NCBI GenBank assembly: GCA_040219275.1
Contig: JAVJSU010000032.1
Location: 28,558 to 92,557 of the forward strand
Source of the DNA: JAVJSU01 sp040219275
GTDB taxonomy: Bacteria > Chloroflexota > Anaerolineae > Aggregatilineales > Phototrophicaceae
DNA: 64,000 bases
Reading direction: 5' to 3'
Notes under the pieces: model-generated
The model's input: only the letters and a program-made list of their open reading frames with translations
What the model was told of the DNA's origin: nothing
Database searches by the model: none
Shown: positions 34,888 to 44,880 of the stretch, one piece after another
Layout of the letters: every line of letters starts with the position of its first letter
Position numbering within the stretch: position 1 is the stretch's first letter
Position numbers and translations under genes: made by a program

Positions 34888-37800
34888 TTACGGCTCGTCG
34901 GTCACTTCAACATCGGGGGTGATTTCCGGCTGAACGGGCACGATCACCACTTCATCCGTGACTTCCGGTTGTGGTGTGCTGATGGGTGCTTCGTCCGTTG
35001 GCTGTGCCGGAATGACGACGGGTGCGTCTTCGACAGGTTGTGTCGTCAACACCTGACCATTCACGATCAGTGCGTCAATCGCTACCGGTGCGCCACCCAG
35101 AGGGATGATCCTCAGCGTGTGTGCGCCGTCACTTAAATCGGTGAAGCTGGCGATCTGACCGAAAGCGGTCTGGGTTGCGTTAGCATTGACTCCACGCATC
35201 GGTTCGCCGTCGATCTCGACCACGAATGTGCCGTATTCCACGCCTGAAACGTAGACTACATCGACCTGCGTTCCGGTGAAGGTCATGGTCAGCGTGTCCG
35301 CGCCACTGGTCGAACTTTGCAGATAGGCTTGCCCGACTGCACTCTCGCTGGCTTGTTGCGTCCATGCACCACTGCGGGTAATCGCCCCGTTTTCCACCTG
35401 TACCATCAGCGGTTGCAGGTTGAATGACAACGACAGGAAGCTCCGACTTGCAGACAACGCACCCACGCCCGTGATGTTGTAGGTCTGAATTTGCCATGTG
35501 TAGCCGCCAAATGCCAGCGGATTTGGTAGTTGGAACGAACACGTGCTTGAACAAACACTCGCCGCAATGTGCCATTGATCGTAAGCGGGTAAGCCCATCC
35601 CATTGACCACATAAAGGCGATAGTAAGTTGCCGTGTTGACCGAATTCCACGTAAATGTGGGTCGATTGGTCTGGTAAATCACCGCATCGTTGGCAGGCGT
35701 GAGCAAAGTCGCCGCGCCGGGCAACGGTTGCGCCACACTGAACGCTACGCCACCATAACCGTCGAGTGCTTCTCCAACAGACCACAATCCCCAGCCTGCA
35801 TCGTTGCCACCACGCACATACCACATATACGCACCGTTTGCGGGGAAGGTGAAGTCGAGCACACAGTCACTCGCGCAGGTCACACCGGCACCGACCACAT
35901 ACGGCGCGTTACTCACGAACCCGTTTGGTCCGGCGACGTAAACTTCATATTTCGTGGCATTCGCGTCCGGTGTCCAAGTAAACGTGCCAGAGAGCGTCGT
36001 CACCACCGCACTTGCCGCCGGACTAATTTTGGCGATCACAGCCGGTAACGGTTGCGCCACACTGAACGCCACGCCACCATACCCGTCGCGTGCTTCTCCC
36101 GCCGACCACGGACCCCAGCCCGCCGCATTCCCGCCGCGCAAATACCATGTGTACGCGCCATTTGCGGGCAGAGTCAGGTTCAGCGCACAGCTACTCGCGC
36201 ACGTCACGCCCGAACCAACCACATACGGCGCATAGCTTGCATAGCCATTTGGTCCGACGATAGAGACTTCATATTTCGTCGCATTGGCATCGTGTGTCCA
36301 GTCGAAAACCATGTTTGCAACCGGAACAACTTCGCTGGCAGTCGGACCGGTCTTGGCGATCACACCCGGCAACGGCTGACCAACCGTGAAGTTGACCACG
36401 CCATAATTATCCGCCGCTTCACCAGCCGACCATGCACCCCATCCCGCAGCGCTATACCCGCGTAAGTACCAGCTGTAAGCTCCGTTGACGGGCAGAGTCA
36501 GCGTACTATCGCAGGTTGACGCGCAAGTGACCTCAGTACCGACCATCAGCGTGCGATCCGACACGAATCCGTTCGGACCAAGCACGTAACTCTGATAGTA
36601 AGTCGCCTCCGCATCCGGTGTCCAGCTGAATGTCACGGTCAAATCATCCAGATTTTGGGCGTTTGTCGGCGCGATTTTCGCCACCACAGACGGCAACGTG
36701 TCCGTCACGCTAAACGCTTGAGCGCCATAACCATCCGCCGCTTCTCCAGCAGACCACTTACCCCAGCCCGCCGCGCTATACCCGCGCAGATACCACAGAT
36801 AATCGCCAACATACGGCAGGACGACCTCAACCGAACAATTTGTCGCACAGGTCACATCTGCACCGACTTCATACGTCACATCGCTGATCCAGCCGTTCGG
36901 TCCGGTCATATACAGTTGATACTGAGTAGCATCGCTATCCGCTGTCCACGAGAAAGTTGCTGTGCTATCCGTCAACGCCTGATTTGCAGTCGGCGCGACT
37001 TTGGCGATCACATCAGGAATCGCTGTCGGGGCGGTGAATGTTGTCGGCGCTGACCACGCACCCGCGCCCGCCGAGTTGAACGCCTGCACATACCACGTCC
37101 ACGTCCCCGGAATGGATGCTAGCGTCGTGTTCCAGCCGCAAGTGCCTGTCGAACAGATCACTTCATCGCCGACTTCGCCGCGCAGAACGCCGCTCGCCAC
37201 ACCATTCGGATTGACCAGATACAAATTGTAACCGGAGACATTCGCGACTTCATTCCACTGGAAAGTCGTGTTGTAAGCGGTTGATTCACCCTCCAGTGGG
37301 AATACTTTCGTGACCGCACCGGGCAGGGTCGAATTGACCGTAAAGCTCATCCCACCTGACCACGGCGTTGCCTGACCGTCTTTCCAACCGCGCACATAGA
37401 ACGTATATGCCCCATTCGGCAGACGGTAACTTTCGCGCAGAGTCGTCGCATCAATCTGGCATTGTGTGCCGTTACAATAGCCGACATCCGAGACAACCTC
37501 GTTGATGATTTGTTGGTTGGCAATATTCGCTACGTAAAGATAATAATGGCTTGCTCCGGCGATGTCCGTCCATGTATAGGTCGGGTTGCCCGTTGGCAAA
37601 TTGACCGAACCATTCGGCGAAATCGGCGTTGGGAAAACCGGATTGACCGTAAACGTGTCCGGTCCGGCATACCCCCCCGTACCACCTGTGCTCAGTCCAC
37701 CCGGTCCCTTTGTTTGAATATAAACTTGATACTGCACGCCGCCCGTCAAGCCGACAGGAGAAATCAACGAACAGGTTGTACCGTTGACCCCACCGCAAGT

Positions 37801-40590
37801 TGCCGCCCGTGAGACTGCTTGATTTACAGTGGGCACACCGACATTGGCAGATGGCGCAACATACACATTGAAAGAGGTCGCGTTCGTCGCCGTGCCGGAG
37901 AGCGTCCAGTTAAAGGTCGGTTTCAGGTTATCCAGTCCGGTGGTCGTGCCGAGCGTGACCAGCGCCGGAGCAATCGCATCCAGCGTAAAGTTCATCGGTC
38001 CAACCCATGTACTGCCCGCCTCGCGCACATACCATAGATGCGCGCCATCGGTCAGGCGATTGGCTTCTGCCAGCGTAGTCAGGTCGATGGAGCAGGTCGC
38101 GCCGTTACAGATGCCACTACTCGCCACCGTCGGGTTGATAATTTGCGTATTATCTACCCGCGCCACGTACAATTCAAAATTGGCGACATCGGTATCCGAC
38201 CATGAATAAGACGGATTGCCATAGCCGTTGGTGATCGTCCCGTTCGGCGCGAATTGCACCAGATTGGACGGTACATAACCCGGCACTTCAATCACCTCGA
38301 AATTGGTGAAGTTAAACGTCTTCCCGCCGACGACCACGCTACCATTCGCCGGATTTTGCGCGAGGATTTGTTCTGACTGTTGATCGGTCAGTCCGGTGAA
38401 TTCAAAGCGCAGGGTATCCGTGCCACTACCACCGTCCAGCGGCAGAATATTATCCGCGCCACCATTCGCGCCATCTTGCAGGATGACCGTATCATCGCCA
38501 CCTTCCGCGAAAATCGTCCCGCCAACTGTGCCGGAATTGGTGATTGTATCCGCCGCACCTTCGCCTGTTATCTGCCCTAAAACGTCAGAGACACTAATAT
38601 AATCACCGTAAATATTTCCAAGTACAGTGCCGGAATTTATAATCGTATCTAAACCGGGCTGGCGACTTTGGTCACCTCGTATATCGCCTTCGACGATTCC
38701 AGTATTTGTTATTGAGTCATTACCACCGATACCATATACACTGTCACCTTGAATGTGTCCCGTATAATCCGGGTCAATTAGTTCAATTAACCCGTTGTTT
38801 ACGATGATGTCATTACCCCCAACACCATTTACGGATTCGCCAAATGCAAAAGTGTTGACACCGTCTCCACGAATCAGATTAACAACCGCACCTGTTTCAT
38901 TCGTTATTATGTCATTACCGCCAGCAAATGTATCAACCGAGTTATTTATTGTGATGCCATCACCTATGATCTCATTTGCCGTGCCGTAATTTACGATTGT
39001 GTCGTTACTACCATTATTATCATTGATATTTTCGCCGAATACAGTGCTTAGAGTTACCCCATTGTTAATCGTGATTGAGTCACTACCTAGACCGCCATCC
39101 ACATTACCATCCGTATTCGTCCCGACAGGCGGGTTTTGTTCACACACAATCGTGTCGTTGCCGGGTGTGCCATCAGGGCAGGCATCGTAGACATCCAGAA
39201 TCATCGCGCCGACGGTAGCCGATTCGCTATCATTCGTGCCGACTTTGGCAAACGTCATGCCGAAGGTTTCAATATCTTCCGCTTCGGGGTTCAAAATCAA
39301 CGGGACGGAAACCTGTTGCGTGGTCTGCCCGCTGGTAAAGATCAAATTTCCGGAAGTCGCCACATAATCAACATTCTCAGTCGAGTTGCGATTGCCTGAA
39401 GTCGTCGCATAGCTGATGGTCAAGCTCGGCAACGGATTAGCGACGCTCAGATTGACCGTAAAGACCGCATTACCGTCGTCTTCATCCACGACGATGTTGC
39501 TGACTGTAAACGTGACAGGATCTGCTGAAACAGGAAATTGCCCGCCGGGATTGCTCTCTATGCGATTACAGTCGGGATCGGGTCCCGCCACACACGGGTC
39601 GTCGTTGCGCTGGGATAAATTAATCTGCATCTGGTTACCAATCTCTGCATTGCCCGCCCGCACGATGTAGAGATCATAATTATCACGCACCGGATATGTC
39701 CACGTATACGACGTATCACCGAACAAATTCACCGGCACAGTGATGGACGTTTGCCCCGCAGGGATCGTCACCGTGGAATATTCCGGCACAATACAGGACG
39801 GATCGCCGCTATCAACACATACCCCTGAACCAAATTGGATACCGCGTGTGCCATAGCCGTTAAAACTTGGGAAAGTTGCGCTATAAGCGGGTAAATCCGC
39901 CGCATCGCGTGAGCCAATATCAACGATAACCGGTTCATTAATCGGCTTATCAAGGAACAGTGTCGCGTTATAAACAACTGCCCCGCTGTTACCTTCCAAT
40001 TGCACGACATCGCCTAACAAACTCACCGTTGGCGGATCGGCTTCAATCGCAGGATCACAGAAGAACGAGTTAGAGCTACCGTCATCACCTGCACGGAATT
40101 GCCAGTAAGGATGTAAACCCACCGCGCCCATATCAAAGGTGTCGGAACCACCGCCAACATTTCCGCCGACGATGCTATAGCCTAAGCGCAAATAGAAACT
40201 TTGTCCCGCCTGAAGTGGATTGGTAAAGTTAAATGTCGCCGAGTGTTGCTCGCCCGCCGTCGTGCCAGCCGGGAAACTATGGATTAAGCCGGTATCGGAT
40301 GGAATAACATTACCATCTTTGTCCAACACGTTGATGAGCGACCAATCCACATAATCGTAAATGGGGTCAGGAATGCCGAGAGGGTTCTCATTCTGCGGAT
40401 AACTGACATACACCGTGACTGCATCACAGGTCGCCTCTGCACCGGCAGGCCACGACGCAACATTTGAGGAAGAATCGAAGCCAAAGAAATCAGGAAGCAC
40501 GCTAAAACGCGGCGCGGCAAACGTTTTTTCTGAAGGAATAGAAAGTAGAAGAATACAGCAAAGTAGAATAAAGAGTGCTTTGAGCTTCAT
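34888..40590 (-). CDS. giant secreted multidomain protein (Calx-beta, RTX-like, nine Fn3-like modules)
   Basis: 1900 residues. Signal peptide (cleavage near TFAAP, residue 26). Residues 180-475 hold two Calx-beta-like domains, the second clear (NIVVDEDDGNAVFTVNLSVA). About 480-770 is a run of NND/GND-type repeats (GGNDIITNETG, NNGLIELI, GGNDSITNTG, NSGTVLGNIYGD) that should form a beta roll like RTX or hemolysin-type repeats. About 773-1720 contains nine Fn3-like modules of 100-110 residues; modules 5-8 are nearly identical (PLPGVIAK...WYLRGG.AAGWG.WSAGEA). Most carry a C-A-S/T-x-x-C loop. About 1721-1855 is a beta-sandwich ending VAIDALIVNG, probably a carbohydrate-binding module. The tail is Pro/Thr/Glu/Val-rich with no LPXTG. 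Function: surface adhesion or polymer binding, inferred. Confidence 0.85.
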   Translation of the reverse strand: MKLKALFILLCCILLLSIPSEKTFAAPRFSVLPDFFGFDSSSNVASWPAGAEATCDAVTVYVSYPQNENPLGIPDPIYDYVDWSLINVLDKDGNVIPSDTGLIHSFPAGTTAGEQHSATFNFTNPLQAGQSFYLRLGYSIVGGNVGGGSDTFDMGAVGLHPYWQFRAGDDGSSNSFFCDPAIEADPPTVSLLGDVVQLEGNSGAVVYNATLFLDKPINEPVIVDIGSRDAADLPAYSATFPSFNGYGTRGIQFGSGVCVDSGDPSCIVPEYSTVTIPAGQTSITVPVNLFGDTSYTWTYPVRDNYDLYIVRAGNAEIGNQMQINLSQRNDDPCVAGPDPDCNRIESNPGGQFPVSADPVTFTVSNIVVDEDDGNAVFTVNLSVANPLPSLTISYATTSGNRNSTENVDYVATSGNLIFTSGQTTQQVSVPLILNPEAEDIETFGMTFAKVGTNDSESATVGAMILDVYDACPDGTPGNDTIVCEQNPPVGTNTDGNVDGGLGSDSITINNGVTLSTVFGENINDNNGSNDTIVNYGTANEIIGDGITINNSVDTFAGGNDIITNETGAVVNLIRGDGVNTFAFGESVNGVGGNDIIVNNGLIELIDPDYTGHIQGDSVYGIGGNDSITNTGIVEGDIRGDQSRQPGLDTIINSGTVLGNIYGDYISVSDVLGQITGEGAADTITNSGTVGGTIFAEGGDDTVILQDGANGGADNILPLDGGSGTDTLRFEFTGLTDQQSEQILAQNPANGSVVVGGKTFNFTNFEVIEVPGYVPSNLVQFAPNGTITNGYGNPSYSWSDTDVANFELYVARVDNTQIINPTVASSGICNGATCSIDLTTLAEANRLTDGAHLWYVREAGSTWVGPMNFTLDAIAPALVTLGTTTGLDNLKPTFNWTLSGTATNATSFNVYVAPSANVGVPTVNQAVSRAATCGGVNGTTCSLISPVGLTGGVQYQVYIQTKGPGGLSTGGTGGYAGPDTFTVNPVFPTPISPNGSVNLPTGNPTYTWTDIAGASHYYLYVANIANQQIINEVVSDVGYCNGTQCQIDATTLRESYRLPNGAYTFYVRGWKDGQATPWSGGMSFTVNSTLPGAVTKVFPLEGESTAYNTTFQWNEVANVSGYNLYLVNPNGVASGVLRGEVGDEVICSTGTCGWNTTLASIPGTWTWYVQAFNSAGAGAWSAPTTFTAPTAIPDVIAKVAPTANQALTDSTATFSWTADSDATQYQLYMTGPNGWISDVTYEVGADVTCATNCSVEVVLPYVGDYLWYLRGYSAAGWGKWSAGEAADGYGAQAFSVTDTLPSVVAKIAPTNAQNLDDLTVTFSWTPDAEATYYQSYVLGPNGFVSDRTLMVGTEVTCASTCDSTLTLPVNGAYSWYLRGYSAAGWGAWSAGEAADNYGVVNFTVGQPLPGVIAKTGPTASEVVPVANMVFDWTHDANATKYEVSIVGPNGYASYAPYVVGSGVTCASSCALNLTLPANGAYTWYLRGGNAAGWGPWSAGEARDGYGGVAFSVAQPLPAVIAKISPAASAVVTTLSGTFTWTPDANATKYEVYVAGPNGFVSNAPYVVGAGVTCASDCVLDFTFPANGAYMWYVRGGNDAGWGLWSVGEALDGYGGVAFSVAQPLPGAATLLTPANDAVIYQTNRPTFTWNSVNTATYYRLYVVNGMGLPAYDQWHIAASVCSSTCSFQLPNPLAFGGYTWQIQTYNITGVGALSASRSFLSLSFNLQPLMVQVENGAITRSGAWTQQASESAVGQAYLQSSTSGADTLTMTFTGTQVDVVYVSGVEYGTFVVEIDGEPMRGVNANATQTAFGQIASFTDLSDGAHTLRIIPLGGAPVAIDALIVNGQVLTTQPVEDAPVVIPAQPTDEAPISTPQPEVTDEVVIVPVQPEITPDVEVTDEP

Positions 40591-40852
40591 ATAAACCTCA
40601 TGTCACGGGCATTTATTTTGAATTGAATGTTTTTAAATTACGTCCACTATATAGGGTACACTACAAACGAACCTGAAGGAAATATGTTGCGCTATGAAAT
40701 TGATAGAATCAGCGTACATTCGTGTTTTTTTACGATATTTTCTCAAAAATTTACATTTCAAACCAACCGTTCATAGCGTGTGCTATTCGCGCTTCCGGTG
40801 TAAAGTAGAAAATCATCTAGCACAACGAAATTGTTAAATTTTAGGACATATT

Positions 40853-43800
40853 ATGACCAATATCTGGACACGTTACGTCCCTTACCATGTCGCCCGTAAT
40901 GTCATCGACGATGCCACTAGCCCGATCATCCCGCGTGAGCAACACATCACCGCCGTGACCATGTTCGCGGATGTTTCCGGCTTTACCGCGATGAGCGAGG
41001 CATTGGGGCGTTTTGGCAAGCAAGGCACGGAAGAACTGACGGACACCCTCAACAGTTACTTCGACCCGACCATCAACCTGATTGAGCGTTATGGCGGCAT
41101 CATCGGCAAATTCGGTGGCGACGCGATGACCGTGCTCTTCCCCTATACCACCGAGGCAGAACAACGGTCTGCGGTGCGGCGGGCGGTGGCTTGTGGCTTA
41201 CAGGTACAGGTCGATATGGTCAACTATACCGACATCCCGACCAGTGGCGGTCTCTATTCGCTGGCGATGAAGGTCGGCTTGGGCATGGGCGCGGTCTATC
41301 TGGCAAATGTCGGCGACGAGACCATCCGGCTGGAATTTATCATCGCGGGTCATGCCATTGATGAATGTAGCGATGCGGAACATCACTCTGAAAAAGGCGA
41401 TGTCGTCGCGGCAGATAGTATGTTGCCCTTTATTCCAGAAGCAACCCTCGGCGACGAACGCGACGGCTTTACGCTCATCACGGGCTTTGATGCGCCTGTC
41501 GACGAACAACCGCTACCCCAAATTGACAATGTGCCGGATTACGCCGTCGAACGCCTGCAACGCTACATCCATCCGGTGACGGCTTCCCGCTTACAGGTCG
41601 CACGGAGCGATTTTATCGACGAGCATCGTAAGACAACTGTGCTTTTCGTCAACTTTAGTGGCTTCGATTACGATAACGACCCCGATATTTCCGACAAGTT
41701 ACAGGCGTATAGTGAAGCCGTCGTGCGGACAGTCCATCTTTATGGTGGCTATCTCAACAAAATCGACATGGGCGACAAGGGCAGTAAATATATCGTGCTG
41801 TTCGGCGCGCCCGTCGCCTATGAAGACGACGAAGAACGGGCGTTGCGCTGTGCATTGGCACTCAGCCGTCTGCCACAGGTCAAAAGCAAAATCGGCGTGA
41901 ATAGCGGCTATGTCTTTGCGGGGCATGTCGGCGGAGAAGCCCGCCGCGAATATACCGTCATGGGCGATGTCGTCAACCTCTCCGCCCGTTTGATGCAAGC
42001 CTGCCCGCCGGGTTCGGTGCTCGTTAGTGATACCACCCATGACGCGTCAGCCAGCGTTTTCGAGTGGGAAGAACTTGATCCCATCCGCGTGAAGGGCAAA
42101 TCCGAGCCGATCAACATTTATCGGCTGGATAGCATCCGCCTGCAAGCCTCACACATCGTCGTCAACACGCCCTACCAATTGCCGATGGTCGGGCGAAATA
42201 GCGAATTGGCGCAACTCACCGAGCGTCTGCAAACCGCCAAAGAGGGACGCGGGCAGATCGTCACGGTGATCGGCGACGCGGGTATGGGCAAAACGCGCCT
42301 CTCTGCGGAAGTCGTGAAAGTCGCGCTTGATTCTGGATTTGCTGGCTATCAGGGGAGCGCACCCGCCTTCGGTTCCGGTGGATACGGTATCTGGCAGGGC
42401 ATCTGGCAGGGCTTGCTGGATATTGACCCGACCACCGCCGCCGACATCCAACTCGAATCAGCCCGCCTCGCCCTCAACGCGATCAATCCCGCCTTGCTGG
42501 AACGTCTGCCTCTGCTCTCTCCTGTGCTTGATCTCATCATCCCGGAAAATAACTTTACGTCTACGCTGGACGGCGAACTCCGCAAAGAGCTACTCAACAG
42601 CATGATGATGGAGGTGCTCAAAGCACGCGCAGATGAAACGCCCCTCCTGCTGATTCTGGAAGACGGTCACTGGTCAGATGAAAGCTCACGCGGCTTATTG
42701 CTGGATGTCGCCCGCGGAATCGCCGGATTGCCCGTCCTTTTGCTGATTCTGCACCGCCCATTCACCCATCACGAAGAGGACATGCTCCCCGCCTTTGGTC
42801 ATGCGCTCACTTTAGAACTGCCACCCTTCAGCCACGATGAAATGGTCGAACTCATCAACATCAAACTCCAGCGCACATTGGCAGAAGCCGAAGCCTTGCC
42901 CGAAGAACTCATCGAGCGTATCACCGGACTTTCCGGCGGCAATCCCTTTTATATCGACGAATTGATGAACCTCATCCGCGATCAGGGCATTGATATGAGC
43001 GACGCGGGAGCACTCGCCAGAATTCAATTGCCGGATAGCCTCTTCTCGTTGATCTTGAGCCGTATTGATGCGCTTTCCGAAAACGAAAAAATCGTGCTCA
43101 AAGTCGCCAGCGTCATCGGGCGGATTTTCCGTGCAACGTGGGTGCCTGCCACCTATCCCGAAACGGGCGAACTCATGCAGGTCTTGCGCCAATTGAATCG
43201 GCTGGAAAGTCTGGAATTTACGCCCCTTTCTGCCGATCAACCGGAGATCGAATACCTCTTCAAACATGCCCTCACGCAGGAAGTCTCCTACGAGAGCATC
43301 ACCTATAATCTGCGCCAACAATTGCACGAGCGCGTCGGCGAATATATCGAAGGCAATTATGGCGACGACCTGAACACCTTCATCTTCTTGCTGGCATATC
43401 ACTACGGCAGTAGCATCAACCGCATCAAACAGCAGGAATATTTCCTGCTGGCGGCGGATAATGCCCGTGATAAATTCCTGAACGACACCGCGCTCAATTA
43501 TTATGAACGTCTGCTTCCGTTGGTGGAGGGCGCAACCGCCAGCCGTGTACAGTACGAGCTTGGGAGCATCCGCCGACACACCGGCATGTGGGAAGAAGCC
43601 AAAACCGCCTACACCCAATCGCTTGAGCTTGCCGAACAGGTCAATGATCGTGGACGCATCGCTTATGCCCATGCCGGACGCGGTGATGTGCTTTCTTATG
43701 AACAAACGCCGGAAGATGCCCTGCCAGATTTGCAAACCGCGCAGACCATTTTCACCGAAATTGGCGACGACGCGGGCTTGAACCAGGTCTTGAAGGCGCT

Positions 43801-44866
43801 CGGATTTTTGTATCTGCGACAGGGTGAATTTGACCTTGCCCGTGAGACCGCACAAATTCAACGCGAACTTGCCGAACGCACCGGCAACAATGTCGCGCTG
43901 AGTGATGCAACCCAAACACTCGGCGGGGCAGATTTAATGGAAGGCGAATTTGACTCCGCGATTGTATGGATCAACCGTGCCATTTCTGCGGCGGAAAGCG
44001 CCAATTATCGACAGGGCGTGATCTACTCACTCGGTAACCTCAGCGGCGCATATGCCAACATGGGGCAATTTAAAGAGTCGCTCGCCAGCATGGAACAGGC
44101 GCTTCAACAGGCGGAAGAAATCGGCTATCGTCGTGCCGCCGCCGCCATTCAGGGCAATCGTGGCTACATTTATGATCTCGCCGGAGACTGGACAATCGCC
44201 GCCGCCCTCTACGAATATGGTCTAGACCTATCGCTTGATCTGGGCGATTTCCCGAATATTCAACTCAACCTCGGCAATATCGCCAACGCCCGCATGGAAC
44301 AGAACAACTACGCGGAAGCCTCCGAATTGCTGGACATCACCATCGAACTGGACGACTCGCTCAATATGCCGATTATCCTCTGTGGCTATTTGATCGTCAA
44401 AGCGCGGGCGTTGATCGCCTTACGACAATTTGATGGCGTAGGCGATTTGCTGGATCGCGCTATCGACATCGCACAGGAAAACGACGATTCCGCGCAATTG
44501 CTGGAAGCGCAGATCGAACGGACGCGCTGGCAGGCACTCAGCGGCGAAATCACGCCACAGGCAGGCACAGATGCACTCAACGGGCTGGCGGAGGGCTTAG
44601 AAGACGACTCGCCGGAAATGGGCAATGTGTTGTATGCCATCTGGGAGATCAACCCGACCTCCGAAACCGCCGAACGCGCCGCCAATAGTCAGCAGGCACT
44701 CTACATCGCAATGGGCATGGCGGTCTATCGTAAACGCTACATCGCCATCACCGCAGACGAAGACGCGCTTGACGTACCGATGCCCTTGCCGACGGTCAAT
44801 ATCAGCAACATCACAGGCTGGCGCACCCTTGTAGATACGAAACTGCGCCCGTTGATGGGTGGGTAG
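40853..44866 (+). CDS. tandem class III cyclase / AAA+ ATPase / TPR protein (sAC-like)
   Basis: 1337 residues. Two cyclase homology domains: CHD1 (30-200) has both metal Asp residues (Asp40 in MFADVSGF, Asp90 in KFGGDAMTV) but lacks the transition-state Asn/Arg segment. CHD2 (260-425) has Asn267 where the first metal Asp should be, yet keeps the N-x-x-x-R pair (Asn375, Arg379 in GDVVNLSARL), Lys303 and Thr368. Each domain supplies what the other lacks, as in mammalian soluble adenylyl cyclase. An NTPase follows (Walker A GDAGMGKT, 474-481; LLLILEDGHW), then about ten TPR motifs (870-1290). Cytosolic. AGGA precedes ATG 40853. Divergent from the giant secreted protein gene. The propeller gene follows after 14 bases. 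Confidence 0.92.
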   Translation: MTNIWTRYVPYHVARNVIDDATSPIIPREQHITAVTMFADVSGFTAMSEALGRFGKQGTEELTDTLNSYFDPTINLIERYGGIIGKFGGDAMTVLFPYTTEAEQRSAVRRAVACGLQVQVDMVNYTDIPTSGGLYSLAMKVGLGMGAVYLANVGDETIRLEFIIAGHAIDECSDAEHHSEKGDVVAADSMLPFIPEATLGDERDGFTLITGFDAPVDEQPLPQIDNVPDYAVERLQRYIHPVTASRLQVARSDFIDEHRKTTVLFVNFSGFDYDNDPDISDKLQAYSEAVVRTVHLYGGYLNKIDMGDKGSKYIVLFGAPVAYEDDEERALRCALALSRLPQVKSKIGVNSGYVFAGHVGGEARREYTVMGDVVNLSARLMQACPPGSVLVSDTTHDASASVFEWEELDPIRVKGKSEPINIYRLDSIRLQASHIVVNTPYQLPMVGRNSELAQLTERLQTAKEGRGQIVTVIGDAGMGKTRLSAEVVKVALDSGFAGYQGSAPAFGSGGYGIWQGIWQGLLDIDPTTAADIQLESARLALNAINPALLERLPLLSPVLDLIIPENNFTSTLDGELRKELLNSMMMEVLKARADETPLLLILEDGHWSDESSRGLLLDVARGIAGLPVLLLILHRPFTHHEEDMLPAFGHALTLELPPFSHDEMVELINIKLQRTLAEAEALPEELIERITGLSGGNPFYIDELMNLIRDQGIDMSDAGALARIQLPDSLFSLILSRIDALSENEKIVLKVASVIGRIFRATWVPATYPETGELMQVLRQLNRLESLEFTPLSADQPEIEYLFKHALTQEVSYESITYNLRQQLHERVGEYIEGNYGDDLNTFIFLLAYHYGSSINRIKQQEYFLLAADNARDKFLNDTALNYYERLLPLVEGATASRVQYELGSIRRHTGMWEEAKTAYTQSLELAEQVNDRGRIAYAHAGRGDVLSYEQTPEDALPDLQTAQTIFTEIGDDAGLNQVLKALGFLYLRQGEFDLARETAQIQRELAERTGNNVALSDATQTLGGADLMEGEFDSAIVWINRAISAAESANYRQGVIYSLGNLSGAYANMGQFKESLASMEQALQQAEEIGYRRAAAAIQGNRGYIYDLAGDWTIAAALYEYGLDLSLDLGDFPNIQLNLGNIANARMEQNNYAEASELLDITIELDDSLNMPIILCGYLIVKARALIALRQFDGVGDLLDRAIDIAQENDDSAQLLEAQIERTRWQALSGEITPQAGTDALNGLAEGLEDDSPEMGNVLYAIWEINPTSETAERAANSQQALYIAMGMAVYRKRYIAITADEDALDVPMPLPTVNISNITGWRTLVDTKLRPLMGG

Positions 44867-44880
44867 AGCGTATAAGAAAT

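Noticed and set aside
35700..37030. CRISPR-like regular repeats
   Set aside because: The regular spacing is about 320 bases and is the coding repeat of the Fn3-like modules.
42812..43915. 367-codon frame on the minus strand inside the cyclase gene
   Set aside because: Antisense shadow of the TPR region; composition follows the complement of the real gene.
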